This document shows, piece by piece, positions 7,760 through 15,693 of a stretch of 64,000 nucleotides of DNA. The translations under genes and the position numbers were made by a program. The notes beneath the pieces were generated by a model. That model saw only the letters and a list, made by a program, of their open reading frames with translations, had not been told where the DNA came from and did no database searches. Numbering within the stretch: the first letter of the stretch is position 1; every line of letters begins with the position of its first letter. The DNA is taken from positions 5,589,501 through 5,653,500 of the forward strand of contig NZ_WBOF01000001.1 in the NCBI RefSeq assembly GCF_009569385.1, written 5' to 3'. Origin of the DNA: Streptomyces kaniharaensis (GTDB lineage Bacteria; Actinomycetota; Actinomycetes; Streptomycetales; Streptomycetaceae).

Positions 7760-8050
7760 CTTGCAGGAACGTCCAGTCGTTTTCCGCGACCAGTGCCTTT
7801 CCCGTGACCAGGAGCGAGGCAGAGTCGGCCTCCTGTGGCGGATGCCGCCGCAGCGTCACCAGTGCGAGGAGGCTGACGATGCCGCCGGTGATGACGGCGG
7901 CCTCCAAGGTGCGAAGGCCGACGTAGCCGACGGCGAGACCTTCGCTGTGTCGCCGGGCGACGGGGAACAGTGTGAAGGGGTGCTGACGATCGCGATGGCG
8001 AGGACCACCCCGAACAGGGCGCCCAGGAGCGCTGGTGTCCGCGCGGTGCG
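7760..8050 (-). pseudogene. Decayed DUF4386-family membrane protein gene
   Basis: The minus strand encodes pieces of a DUF4386 integral membrane protein in different frames. In order they are a GADT-like piece; TPALLGALFGVVLAIAIV; FTLFPVARRHSEGLAVGYVG continuing to LRTLEAAVITGGIVSLLALV; and SLLVTGKALVAENDWTFL. At least two frameshifts separate them, near 8040 and 7968. The N-terminal third and the C-terminal part after DWTFL are missing. The pieces keep the family order, so this looks like a real gene in decay rather than chance. The longest surviving open piece is 7698-7907, whose last 20 residues are unrelated to the family. Confidence 0.65.
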
Positions 8051-8063
8051 TTGTCGTGCCCAG

Positions 8064-9044
8064 TCAGGTGAGCGAACTTGGGGCGGCGGCGTCGGGGGTC
8101 CGGCCGTCCTGGGCCTGCTGGGAGCGGGTGGCGAGGAGGCGGGCGAAGGCGGTCAGGACGGGTATGTCGGCGGCGGTGGCGCCCGGGCCGGAGTCGTGGA
8201 CGTGGAGGAGCGTCGTGCCGACCCGGACCAAGGCCTCCCCGCCCTGCGAACCGCGGGTTCGGGCGGCGCTCCGGTCGCCGATCGGAGGCAGGGGGACGGT
8301 GACGGGTGCGTCGCCGCCGCCCGTGCTGCCCAGCATCGTGTCGAAGGCCCGGCCGGCGGCCTCGGGTGAGGCGAAGGTGAGCACGGTGAACTGCACGCTT
8401 CGCCGGGAGCCGACGCGGAACGTCACGGTGGCGTAGGCGAGTTGCTCGTCGCAAGTATCCCGGACGACGCACGGGACATCGTCCGTCGTGCCGGTCCCGG
8501 CGTGCGGGCCGCTCTCGATCCGCCAGCCGCTCGGCATGGCCTGGACGTCGGGCAGGACGCCTTGGGCCTGGCCTGGGTCGCGGAGGGCGGTTGCGGCGTG
8601 CGCGTAGCCGTGCACGCCGGGCTGGAGGAGAGGCCGGCTGCCGAGGTTGATCCCGAGGGCGACGAGCGAGGCGACGACCACCAGGGCGAGCGTCACCAAG
8701 ATGCCGCCGGTGGTGCGGCGGGCGGAGGTGGGGGGCGGACCGATACGGAGGTGGACGGTCGGCGGGTCGGCGGGCCTGCCGAGTTCGGTGGTGAGCAGGT
8801 AGCCGGCGAACGCCGGGTCCTCGGTGAGGAGTTGGGCGACGACGGTGGTCAGTGCGGCCCGCGCCTTCGGATCCGCCGGGCCCGCCTCGATCGCGTCCAC
8901 CGCCTGCGCACCGGCGGGCATCGCCCGCAGCCGCGTCCGTACGAGATCCGCCACCACGCTCCCCGGCGCCGCCGGCGAGCCCCCGGCGGCCGTCTGTCTC
9001 AGCGCGTCGACGACGCGAGCCACCAGCTCCTGGCCATCCGCCAT
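8064..9044 (-). CDS. Single-pass membrane protein of unknown function
   Basis: A 326-residue protein. Residues 1-100 are soluble and cytoplasmic, 113-133 form one transmembrane helix, and the rest lies outside. The outer part contains two cysteines (PCVVRDTCDEQ) and a segment FTVLTFASPEAAGRAFDTMLG. That segment resembles parts of actinobacterial lipoproteins and membrane proteins of unknown role. ATG at 9044 follows a clear GGGGGAG, and this start removes a non-coding extension of about 13 residues. There is no operon partner. I do not recognise the family. Confidence 0.65.
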   Translation of the reverse strand: MADGQELVARVVDALRQTAAGGSPAAPGSVVADLVRTRLRAMPAGAQAVDAIEAGPADPKARAALTTVVAQLLTEDPAFAGYLLTTELGRPADPPTVHLRIGPPPTSARRTTGGILVTLALVVVASLVALGINLGSRPLLQPGVHGYAHAATALRDPGQAQGVLPDVQAMPSGWRIESGPHAGTGTTDDVPCVVRDTCDEQLAYATVTFRVGSRRSVQFTVLTFASPEAAGRAFDTMLGSTGGGDAPVTVPLPPIGDRSAARTRGSQGGEALVRVGTTLLHVHDSGPGATAADIPVLTAFARLLATRSQQAQDGRTPDAAAPSSLT

Positions 9045-9414
9045 GACAACTCCCCCTACCGCACGAGTCGTTGACACCACCATCCCGGAACCGCGGCCGT
9101 TCCGGACACCCGCCGACGAAACGGGAACGGAACTGCAACGCCTTTCGGACGCCTACGGGACGAGCGAGAACGCCCGCTGCTGCGCCTTGCCGAGGTGGTG
9201 CACGGCGACCCGTGCGCGGGCAGGTCGCGGCAGGGCTTGGCGCGGGTGCGCAGGGGTGTGCGGGCCGTACGGATGGACGAATGCCCATCCCTGGCTCGAA
9301 GGGGTGTGCGGACATGAGCGGTTCAGTGCCTCGCATTCCGCCATTTGGGTTATCTCGGGGCGTGGTCATGCCGATAAGGACAGCGACGTCCGAACTCCGT
9401 GAGGAGGAGACATC
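9045..9414. other. Divergent intergenic region
   Basis: 370 bases between the leftward membrane-protein gene and the rightward endolysin-like gene. A small GGATGG/CCATCC hairpin lies near 9270. I see no confident promoter hexamers or gene. Confidence 0.4.
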
Positions 9415-10584
9415 ATGCCGGAGCTGTGGCTTCCCGGCGCCGAGATCCACGACCTCGGCGACCATGCGCCCACCGACCAGCAGTACCCGCCGAAGGCCAT
9501 CGCCCACATCACCTGGGACCGTAACGCCACCCCCTCCGCCCCGCAGGACTGGTGCCCGTTCGACGACCTGGTCGCCTACTTCACCGGCGCCGGCGCCGGC
9601 GATGCACCGCACATCGTCTGGGACCCGTTCAGCGGTCGCGCGGCGCAGTTGTTCCCGGCCGACTCGCGTTCCAAGAGCCTGCTCAGCCCGCCCGCGAGCC
9701 CGACGCGCACCAACCGGGCCGGGCGGGTGCTCATCCAGATCGAGGCGGTGTTCTTCCCCTACTGCCGCCACCAGGGGACCGTCTACGCCCGGCTCGTCGA
9801 CACGCCGTGCGCCGGCTGGGACCGGCTGCACGCCTGGATCGCCTCCTGGGGCGTGCCCGACGTGTGGCCGATGGGCCGGCCGATCGATTTCGGCAGCCAC
9901 CGCGACGAGCAGGTGTGGGAGACCCGCGGCGGCTGGTACGCGCACGCGCACGTCCCGTACAACGACCACACCGACCCGGGCTCCTGGCCGAACTTCGTGG
10001 GCGCCCCGTCCTCGCCGCCGCCGCCCGAGCCGACCCCGGCCCGCTACCAGGTGACCATCAACGGCCTCCGGTACGGGTACGGTGCCTACGGCTACCAGGT
10101 CACCGCCGTCGGGCGGGCGCTGGTCGCGAACGGCTTCGGCGGCCACTACCAGTCCGGACCGGGCCCGGACTGGACCGACGCGGACACCGAGAACTACGCG
10201 GACTACCAGCGGAGTCTGGGCTACTCCGGCCCGGACGCGGACGGCGTCCCCGGCGAGACCTCGCTCCGCGCGCTGCTCGGCTACCTCCCCTGCCCGCGCA
10301 CCGTCTCGCTGGCCCACGCCGTCTCGGCCGCCCGGACCGACCCCGGCGCCGAGCAGGGCCACCGGACGTACGGTGCCGAAGTCGCGATCGTCGAGCAGGC
10401 CCTGACCGACGAAGGCCTGCTCGAACAGCTCTGGGTCGACGGCTCGTTCGGCAGCATGACCGTCACCGCCTACGCAGCCTGGCAGCGCCGTTGCGGCTAC
10501 TCCGACGCCGACGCCGACGGCATACCCGGCTACGATTCCCTCCACCGCCTGGGCGCGGCCCAGGACTTCACCGTCACCGACTGA
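9415..10584 (+). CDS. Endolysin-like peptidoglycan-binding protein
   Basis: A 389-residue protein with no signal peptide. The N-terminal 205 residues resemble the catalytic region of actinophage lysins. The stretch GGWYAHAHVPYNDHTDPGS is close to the histidine-containing end of such amidase domains. A proline-rich linker (SPPPPEPTP) leads to two peptidoglycan-binding repeats: TENYADYQRSLGY with DADGVPGETSLRAL, and AYAAWQRRCGY with DADADGIPGYDSL. The likely role is binding and perhaps cutting cell wall peptide. Missing export signals suggest phage-like or holin-dependent release, but no other phage genes are near. ATG at 9415 follows GAGGAGG. The catalytic assignment is weaker than the two binding repeats. 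Confidence 0.7.
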   Translation: MPELWLPGAEIHDLGDHAPTDQQYPPKAIAHITWDRNATPSAPQDWCPFDDLVAYFTGAGAGDAPHIVWDPFSGRAAQLFPADSRSKSLLSPPASPTRTNRAGRVLIQIEAVFFPYCRHQGTVYARLVDTPCAGWDRLHAWIASWGVPDVWPMGRPIDFGSHRDEQVWETRGGWYAHAHVPYNDHTDPGSWPNFVGAPSSPPPPEPTPARYQVTINGLRYGYGAYGYQVTAVGRALVANGFGGHYQSGPGPDWTDADTENYADYQRSLGYSGPDADGVPGETSLRALLGYLPCPRTVSLAHAVSAARTDPGAEQGHRTYGAEVAIVEQALTDEGLLEQLWVDGSFGSMTVTAYAAWQRRCGYSDADADGIPGYDSLHRLGAAQDFTVTD

Positions 10585-10747
10585 GCGGACCGCTGCGGCG
10601 ATCGCCTTCGCCGTGATGGTCGTCGTCATGGTGGTGCCCCCTTCGTCGGACGACCGGTGAACCGGGCGCAGCGGCCCGGATCTCTGTGGCCACCACTCTC
10701 GCGGAGCGGGTCGCCTCTGTCGTCCTGCACCGGAAGGCATCTGACGT

Positions 10748-10783
10748 ACTGCCAGGGAAGCGTCGAGGCGCTCCCCTGGCAGT
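10748..10783 (+). terminator. Hairpin downstream of the endolysin-like gene
   Basis: A 15-bp stem with one A-C mismatch (10748-10762 and 10769-10783), 6-base loop. It lies 163 bases past the stop codon and would serve as a GC-rich terminator. Confidence 0.55.
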
Positions 10784-10826
10784 GTTCGTACTCGCTTCGG
10801 AGTAGTTCTGGCTGACCCTCGGCGCT

Positions 10827-11003
10827 ATGGCGGCCTCCGTGGTCGCGCTCACCGCGCGGTTGCGCGATGCCGTTCGCACCGTGGACGCGCACCCGACCGG
10901 GTCGATCGCGGAGATGGATCCGGGGTTCGTTCGCTACAACGCGGTGATCGTCCCGTCGGTGGCGCTGGCGCTCTATCTCTTCAACGTGATCGTCTCGGTC
11001 TGA
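10827..11003 (+). CDS. Possible 58-residue membrane peptide
   Basis: A short open frame from ATG 10827 to TGA 11003. The first 38 residues are mixed polar, and residues 39-58 (NAVIVPSVALALYLFNVIVSV) form one hydrophobic helix. Third-position GC is high. No convincing ribosome binding site precedes it, and the helix at the very end could be the tail of a lost larger protein. I do not recognise it. Confidence 0.35.
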   Translation: MAASVVALTARLRDAVRTVDAHPTGSIAEMDPGFVRYNAVIVPSVALALYLFNVIVSV

Positions 11004-11097
11004 GCCCTGGGGTCGGCGGTCGGGGCGAATACCCCGGGTGTGACCGTGCGCGGATTGCCCGTTCGATTTCCGAGCAGGCGCGATGACCTGCTACTGT

Positions 11098-11252
11098 TCT
11101 TCCTGTCGAGAGAAGATGATCTCTCGAACAGGCGTCAGCGGTGCTACCAGAGCACGTCCCACTTTCAGTGGGGAGAGTCCGTGCAACCCGGGCCTGGCGC
11201 TCCACTCGAAGGGGCTCGTTCCGTCCAACGGAACGAGCCCCTTCGTCGTTTT
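11098..11252 (+). ncRNA. Unidentified structured small RNA, copy 2
   Basis: Sister of the element at 4557-4706. The core 11130-11206 matches copy 1 at all but two of about 77 positions. The two differences (11160 and 11170) are partners in one helix (11158-11163 with 11167-11172), so C-G here replaces U-A there. The 5' hairpin here is longer, with CCTGT and ACAGG extending the stem. A conserved TACTGT at 11092 may be the -10 element. The 3' end is a strong terminator unlike that of copy 1. It stands alone 330 bases before the LC7 operon, too far and too firmly terminated to be a simple leader. Family not recognised. Confidence 0.7.
11207..11252 (+). terminator. Terminator of small RNA copy 2
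   Basis: A perfect 17-bp stem (11207-11223 and 11229-11245), loop TCCAA, followed by TCGTTTT. Confidence 0.85.
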
Positions 11253-11582
11253 CCGGCCCCGGGCAGGTCGGCGGGTTCTTTATCGCATGCAGTGGCTGAA
11301 ACCCTCTTTCGCGGCCGACTATCGGCCAAGGTCCCGTTCCAGGTGGCTGGTGAGCGATCGCCGGGAGCAGGTCCGGGGCCAGCGGTTTCACCGGCGCCGG
11401 TGATGTGACGCATCATCACACCTTGGCCGGAACTCACCGTCTGTGGTGTGAATATGCCATTGGAATGTTCGTCATACGGAATCCGGCAGTAGCCTTCCGT
11501 GTCGAACCCGCCACTCGTGGTGGCGGTCCGGCCGGTGCGGTGCTGTGCCCGGCTGCCCCAGACCCCCCGCAAAGGAGCCGGT
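11253..11582. other. Region before the LC7 operon
   Basis: 330 bases with no gene. It contains a dyad TGTGA-N7-TCACA at 11404-11420 and an A/T-richer stretch around 11450-11500. That is where the promoter of the LC7 operon should lie; no hexamers were convincing. Confidence 0.4.
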
Positions 11583-11966
11583 GTGCCGGGTATCGACGAA
11601 TGCCTCTCCGGAGTGATGGCGATCGCCGGCGCCCGCTCCGCGAGCCTGGTCGACTGGACCAGCGGACTCGCTCTCGGCAGCCTCGGGGAGAGCCCGACAG
11701 GCGAGCACGAGACCGCGGCCGCCGAGACAACCGACCTGGTACGGGCGGCCGTTGAGAGCCAGACCTTCGCCGGGGCGGAGGACCGGCGGTCGCCGCTTCA
11801 GGACATCATCGTCACCGCGGGCCGTAGTTACCACCTGATCTGCTTCATCGACACCGTCTTCGACAGCCGGCTCGTCCTGCACCTCTGCCTGGACCGGGAG
11901 GAGGGCAACCTCGCCGCCGCCCGCTACCGGCTGCAGGCGCTCGCCGAGGAACTGGTGCTCGGGTGA
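11583..11966 (+). CDS. Roadblock/LC7 domain protein 1
   Basis: A 127-residue protein of the Roadblock/LC7 fold, the MglB-like group that binds small GTPases or scaffolds. The signature region is GARSASLVDWTSGLAL at about 15-30, and the C-terminal strand-helix reads VLHLCLDREEGNLAAARYRL. It is clearly similar in layout to the third LC7 protein at 13660. Start GTG at 11583 after AAAGGAG with 5-base spacing. Its TGA overlaps the GTG of the next gene by 4 bases, so the pair is translationally coupled. No MglA-type GTPase gene is present here. Confidence 0.7.
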   Translation: MPGIDECLSGVMAIAGARSASLVDWTSGLALGSLGESPTGEHETAAAETTDLVRAAVESQTFAGAEDRRSPLQDIIVTAGRSYHLICFIDTVFDSRLVLHLCLDREEGNLAAARYRLQALAEELVLG

Positions 11967-13018
11967 GCGCGCACGCGGCACCGGTGGCCGTGCTGCCGAC
12001 CGTGGTTCCGCGGACCCCGGGCGAGGCCGTCGGCCTGCTCGCGGCCCGCGGGGCCACCGGCGCGCTGCGCGGACCGCTCGGCAGCATCTACCTCGTCGAC
12101 GGTCTGGTGACCCATGCCGAGTCCGACCGCGCGCCCGACCTGGCCGACCTGCTCACCGGCTGCGGCCGGATCGCGCCCGAGGAGTGGCAGAGCCTCGTTC
12201 GCGTCCACGGACCGCACGCCCGGGTCGGGGAGGCACTGATCGACCAGGGCCGCCTCACCCGCGGCGAGCTCGAACTCGGCCACCTGGGCACGCTGTTCGA
12301 CGCCGCGTTCTTCGTCCTCGCCGACGTCGACGGCGGCCTCTGGCGATTCGAAGCCGGTGCGCGGCACTGGCTCGGCCCGGTGACGACGGTCGACGCCGAA
12401 CGGCTCTGCCGGGAGACCGAGCGCCGGCAGCGGCTGCTGGACGGCATCTGGCCGTGGCCGCAGCTCGACACGGCGCCTGTCCGCCCCGCCGAGGCAGCCC
12501 GGCGACCGACCCGCCGACCGCCCGGCCGCCGCCGACGGGAACTGCTCGACCACGCGGACGGCCGAAGAACACCGGCCGAACTCGCCCGTCTGCTCGGCCG
12601 GTCCGGGTTCGGCGTCACGGCGGACGTCCGCAGGCTCGCTGCGGCCGGGCTGCTCGACGCCCCACGGCACGCCGCCCCGGCCGTCCCCGGGCCGGAACCT
12701 GAACCCGTCCCCGCGCCCGAACCCGCCCCCGGCCAACCGGCTCGCGCGCCTGATTCCGCCCCAGCCGGCTCCGCGCCCGAACCCGCCGCCGGAGCCGCCG
12801 AACCCGTCCCGGCCCCTGCCCCCGCCCATGCCCCCGCCCCGCGCACCGGCGGCCTGCACCGCCGAGTCCCCGGCGCCACCCTCACCGGCGCCGCGGCGCC
12901 CGGCCCCACCCGCTTCGCCCACCCGCCGACCCCGGCAGCGGCCCACCCGCTGACCGTCCCCGACCCGGACATCGCGCTGCTGACCCGGGTCCGAACCCTT
13001 CTGGAGGCCCGACTTTGA
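11963..13018 (+). CDS. DUF4388-like protein with proline-rich segment
   Basis: A 351-residue cytoplasmic protein. Residues 15-165 look like a DUF4388 (PATAN-like) module: GALRGPLGSIYLVDGLVTHAE, GEALIDQGRLTRGELELG and LWRFEAG. Residues 185-235 resemble a winged helix (RTPAELARLLGRSGFGVTADVRRLAAAGLL). Residues 240-325 are a long proline/alanine-rich linker, and the tail ends in LLTRVRTLLEARL. DUF4388 proteins often accompany LC7 and GTPase systems in signalling. GTG at 11963 overlaps the previous stop by 4 bases. A role as scaffold or regulator for the LC7 proteins is inference. Confidence 0.65.
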   Translation: MSAHAAPVAVLPTVVPRTPGEAVGLLAARGATGALRGPLGSIYLVDGLVTHAESDRAPDLADLLTGCGRIAPEEWQSLVRVHGPHARVGEALIDQGRLTRGELELGHLGTLFDAAFFVLADVDGGLWRFEAGARHWLGPVTTVDAERLCRETERRQRLLDGIWPWPQLDTAPVRPAEAARRPTRRPPGRRRRELLDHADGRRTPAELARLLGRSGFGVTADVRRLAAAGLLDAPRHAAPAVPGPEPEPVPAPEPAPGQPARAPDSAPAGSAPEPAAGAAEPVPAPAPAHAPAPRTGGLHRRVPGATLTGAAAPGPTRFAHPPTPAAAHPLTVPDPDIALLTRVRTLLEARL

Positions 13019-13052
13019 ACCACTCTCCGCCCGCGACCCCGCCGTCACGGTC

Positions 13053-13496
13053 ATGAGGCGGGCGCTCAAGCAGCGTGTCGGAAGGAGACAGCTGATCGCC
13101 TTGGAGACCGAGCTGCTCGCCGAACTCCGTGCCGTGAGGCATCGCATCCCGCACCTCGCCGGCGGCCTGGTGGCCAGCGTGGACGGTCTGCTGGTCGCGC
13201 ACGACACCCACGGAACCGAGCCCTCGGGCCTGGCCGCGATGACGGCGGCGTCGCTCTCCCTGGCTCAGCGGCTTGCCGACACCACCGGCCAGGGCGACTT
13301 CCGGGAGTCCCTGGTGCGCGGCGAACACGGCTACATCGCCACCTACGCGGCCGGCGGCAGCTGCGTCCTCACCCTGCTGGCGCACCCGGACGTCAGCGTC
13401 GGCCGGCTGCACCTGGAGGCCCGCCGCTCCGCCGGGCGGATCTCCGCACTGCTCACCGACACCCTCGTGCCGAAGGACCCGAGGGACGCCGACTGA
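13053..13496 (+). CDS. Roadblock/LC7 domain protein 2
   Basis: A 147-residue LC7-type protein. The core reads HLAGGLVASVDGLLVAHDTHG, then SGLAAMTAASLSLAQRLADTTG, a strand GYIATYAAGGSCVLTLLA, and GRLHLEARRSAGRI. This version resembles the Streptomyces conservon-type LC7 proteins more than the two flanking ones do. The start is uncertain: ATG 13053 has no clear ribosome site. GGAAGGAG near 13080 would instead serve CTG 13092 or TTG 13101, which would remove 13-16 residues. It lies 34 bases after the DUF4388-like gene. Confidence 0.65.
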   Translation: MRRALKQRVGRRQLIALETELLAELRAVRHRIPHLAGGLVASVDGLLVAHDTHGTEPSGLAAMTAASLSLAQRLADTTGQGDFRESLVRGEHGYIATYAAGGSCVLTLLAHPDVSVGRLHLEARRSAGRISALLTDTLVPKDPRDAD

Positions 13497-13585
13497 CCGC
13501 AAGCCCCTGAAACCCGACTGGCCGCAAGCCCCCTGGACATCGGCCAACCACCCCCGCGGCCACCGACCGGCCGCCGGCCCCTGAC

Positions 13586-13630
13586 CCACCGCTCGACGAA
13601 CCACTGCTCGACCAACCACTGCTCAACCAA
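13586..13630. repeat. Three 15-bp tandem repeats between LC7 genes
   Basis: Units at 13586, 13601 and 13616, each close to CCACTGCTCGACCAA, then a partial unit. They fill part of the 163-base gap before the third LC7 gene. Slippage products like these often vary between strains. No function is implied. Confidence 0.7.
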
Positions 13631-13659
13631 CCACCATCCACGGAACTGGAGTTACCGAC

Positions 13660-14034
13660 ATGACCGACGCAGCCGGCGCCCTCAAGCAGGCCATGACCAG
13701 CATCGAGGGCGCCATCGGCGCCGCGCTCGTGGACTACAGCAGCGGCATGGCGCTCGCCACCCTCGACGGCCCCGGCGGGCTGGACCTCAACGTCGCCGCC
13801 GCCGGGAACACCGACGTGGTCCGCGCGAAGATGCGCACCATGGACATGCTGGGACTGCAGGACGGCATCGAGGACATCCTGATCACCCTCAGCAGCCAGT
13901 ACCACCTGATCCGCCCGCTCACCGGGCGCACCGGCAAGGGCCTCTTCCTCTACCTCGCGCTGGACAAGGGCCGGGCCAACCTGGCGATGGCCCGCCACCA
14001 GCTCACCAGGATCGAGGCCGATCTGGAGGTCTGA
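13660..14034 (+). CDS. Roadblock/LC7 domain protein 3
   Basis: A 124-residue LC7 protein with SIEGAIGAALVDYSSGMALATL near the start. The middle strand is DILITLSSQYHLIRPL and the end is LFLYLALDKGRANLAMARHQL. It is the most standard of the three LC7 proteins and resembles protein 1, suggesting duplication. ATG at 13660 follows GGAGTTACCGAC. It closes the rightward set of LC7, DUF4388-like, LC7 and LC7 genes and converges on the DUF6188-like gene. Confidence 0.75.
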   Translation: MTDAAGALKQAMTSIEGAIGAALVDYSSGMALATLDGPGGLDLNVAAAGNTDVVRAKMRTMDMLGLQDGIEDILITLSSQYHLIRPLTGRTGKGLFLYLALDKGRANLAMARHQLTRIEADLEV

Positions 14035-14105
14035 GTCCGCTCACCGGGATCGGGGCCGGAAGCCTGAGTCTCCTCGGCCTCCGCACGGGATCGGAGCCCG
14101 GCGGG

Positions 14106-14519
14106 TCACTCCTCGCCGGGGCCGGTCTCCGCCTCGATCCAGCTGACCTCGCCGCCCGGCAGCCCCGCGCACACCGCGCCGTCCGGCGTGACCACGCTCC
14201 ACGGCGCGAGCTGCGCGTGCGGCGGGACGGACAGCGCGCCGCCCCCGGTGAAGCCCAGCTCCAGCCCGCCGGCCAGGGTGATCCGGGCCGAGTCGACGGT
14301 CCGCCCGACGAGCGCGAGCAGCGTCGCCGTCGGGCGGAACGTCAGCGCCGGGAAGAAGTGCTCCACCTCGGCCGGCGCGGCGAAGGACGGTGCCGCGAAC
14401 CGGAACTCGTGCGCCACCCGGACGGTCACCGGGCCGTCGAGCGTCAGGTCGAGCCGGCCGCCGCCGCTGACCGACTCCACCCGGCGGCCGGCCAGTACCT
14501 TCGTGATCCCGTTCCGCAT
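14106..14519 (-). CDS. DUF6188-like small protein
   Basis: A 137-residue soluble protein starting MRNGITKVLAGRRVESV. It continues with a beta-rich body and ends with a SVVTPDGAVCAGLPGGEVSWIE block. This layout matches the DUF6188 proteins of Streptomyces, whose function is unknown. The start at 14519 was preferred because it opens the conserved region. It sits 46 bases after the double-Nudix gene and may be co-transcribed with it. Confidence 0.55.
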   Translation of the reverse strand: MRNGITKVLAGRRVESVSGGGRLDLTLDGPVTVRVAHEFRFAAPSFAAPAEVEHFFPALTFRPTATLLALVGRTVDSARITLAGGLELGFTGGGALSVPPHAQLAPWSVVTPDGAVCAGLPGGEVSWIEAETGPGEE

Positions 14520-14565
14520 GGTCCCAGTGTGGATCACTCCGCCGTCCGGCGGCCAGGGCACGCCT

Positions 14566-15666
14566 TCAGACTCCCACCGGCCGCCCGTCCACCAGTTCGA
14601 GCGGCCCGCCCGTCCGCTCCCGGGCGGCGAGCGCGGAGGCCGTCCGGGCCCAGGAGGGGGCGGACAGCAGTGCTCGCGCCTCGGCCGGCTCGCACAGGCG
14701 CCAGTCCACCAACTCGTCCTCGGCCAGGGCGATTTCGGCGAGCATCCCGTCCGGCACGGTGCCGCCGTCGAAGACGTAGACCAGCACGGCGGTGTCCCGC
14801 CCGCCCGCGGGGTGGGCCTCGGCCGACGGCAGCCAGTCCAGGGCGAGCAGCCGGCCAGGCTCGACCTCCCACCCCAGCTCCTCGCGGACCTCGCGCCGGG
14901 CCGCAGCCCGGGGCAGTTCTCGGTCCGCCTCGATGCCGCCGCCCGGCAGCGTCCAGTACGGCACCAGGCCGCGCGGCCCGTCCCAGGGCCGCAGCCGGAC
15001 CAGCAGCACTCGCCCGGCGGCGTCCGTGAACACCGTCCGCGCCTTGGCCCGGATCCGCGGCCGGGTGGCGATGAAGGTGGCCCGGTCCAGTGGCGGTTCC
15101 GGGGGGACCGAAGGGGCGCTCCCCAGCGCGGCGACCCCCGCCAGCCCCGTGTACTCGGGCGGCGGGGTGACGGCCAGGTGGTCGAGCGTGTGTCCGGCGG
15201 GCCAACTGTCCTCCAGCTCCAGCGGACCGGCCGTACGCGGAGCCCGAAGGCAGGCCGTGACCCGCCGGGACAGCCGAGGTGGCAGCGCGTGGCCCGTTTC
15301 CTCGGGCGTCAGCCACGCCCAGCCGCCGACCTCCGCCGCGTCCGCCCGGATCGCCGCCGCCTGCTCCGCGCCGATCGGCTCCGCCCAGTACAGGTGCGCG
15401 GCGATCGGCGGGCGGAAGTCGTCGAGCGTCCAGTCGATGCAGGCCAGCGGCCCGAGCCGGGGCGTGAAGCCCAGCTCCTCGGCGATCTCCCGCAGTGCGG
15501 TCTCGCGCGGCGAGAGGTCCGCCGGCTCCCACCCACCGCCCGGGATCGCCACCGGATGTTTGCGGTCGTACGGCAGCCGTACCACCAGCACCCGCCCGTG
15601 CTCGTCGGGAAACAGCACTCCGGCCGCCGCCAACAGCTCCCGCCCGTTCCTCGCCGACGCCTCCAC
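14566..15666 (-). CDS. Double Nudix hydrolase
   Basis: A 366-residue protein with two Nudix domains (about 10-150 and 205-355). The second box is complete: Gly244, Glu250, then REVREELG at 258-265. The first has REIAEELG at 59-66 but Leu51 where the first glutamate of the box is expected, so it may bind metal less well. Nudix enzymes cleave nucleoside diphosphates linked to other groups; tandem forms in Streptomyces are uncharacterised. Start GTG at 15666 follows GGAAGGAG. A 16-bp palindrome sits 28 bases upstream. Confidence 0.85.
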   Translation of the reverse strand: MEASARNGRELLAAAGVLFPDEHGRVLVVRLPYDRKHPVAIPGGGWEPADLSPRETALREIAEELGFTPRLGPLACIDWTLDDFRPPIAAHLYWAEPIGAEQAAAIRADAAEVGGWAWLTPEETGHALPPRLSRRVTACLRAPRTAGPLELEDSWPAGHTLDHLAVTPPPEYTGLAGVAALGSAPSVPPEPPLDRATFIATRPRIRAKARTVFTDAAGRVLLVRLRPWDGPRGLVPYWTLPGGGIEADRELPRAAARREVREELGWEVEPGRLLALDWLPSAEAHPAGGRDTAVLVYVFDGGTVPDGMLAEIALAEDELVDWRLCEPAEARALLSAPSWARTASALAARERTGGPLELVDGRPVGV

Positions 15667-15693
15667 GCGGTGCTCCTTCCGGCTCGACTCCCG

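Noticed and set aside
10585..10660. Minus-strand start MTTTITAKAIAAAV as a small gene
   Set aside because: It overlaps the end of the endolysin-like gene and then has no convincing end or family.
6943..10740. A stop-free minus-strand frame of more than 1200 codons
   Set aside because: It runs through several better-supported genes on both strands, has no domain, and reflects the rarity of stop codons in very GC-rich DNA.
11404..11420. TGTGA-N7-TCACA dyad as a Crp site
   Set aside because: The spacer is one base too long and the flanks do not fit the Streptomyces Crp pattern.
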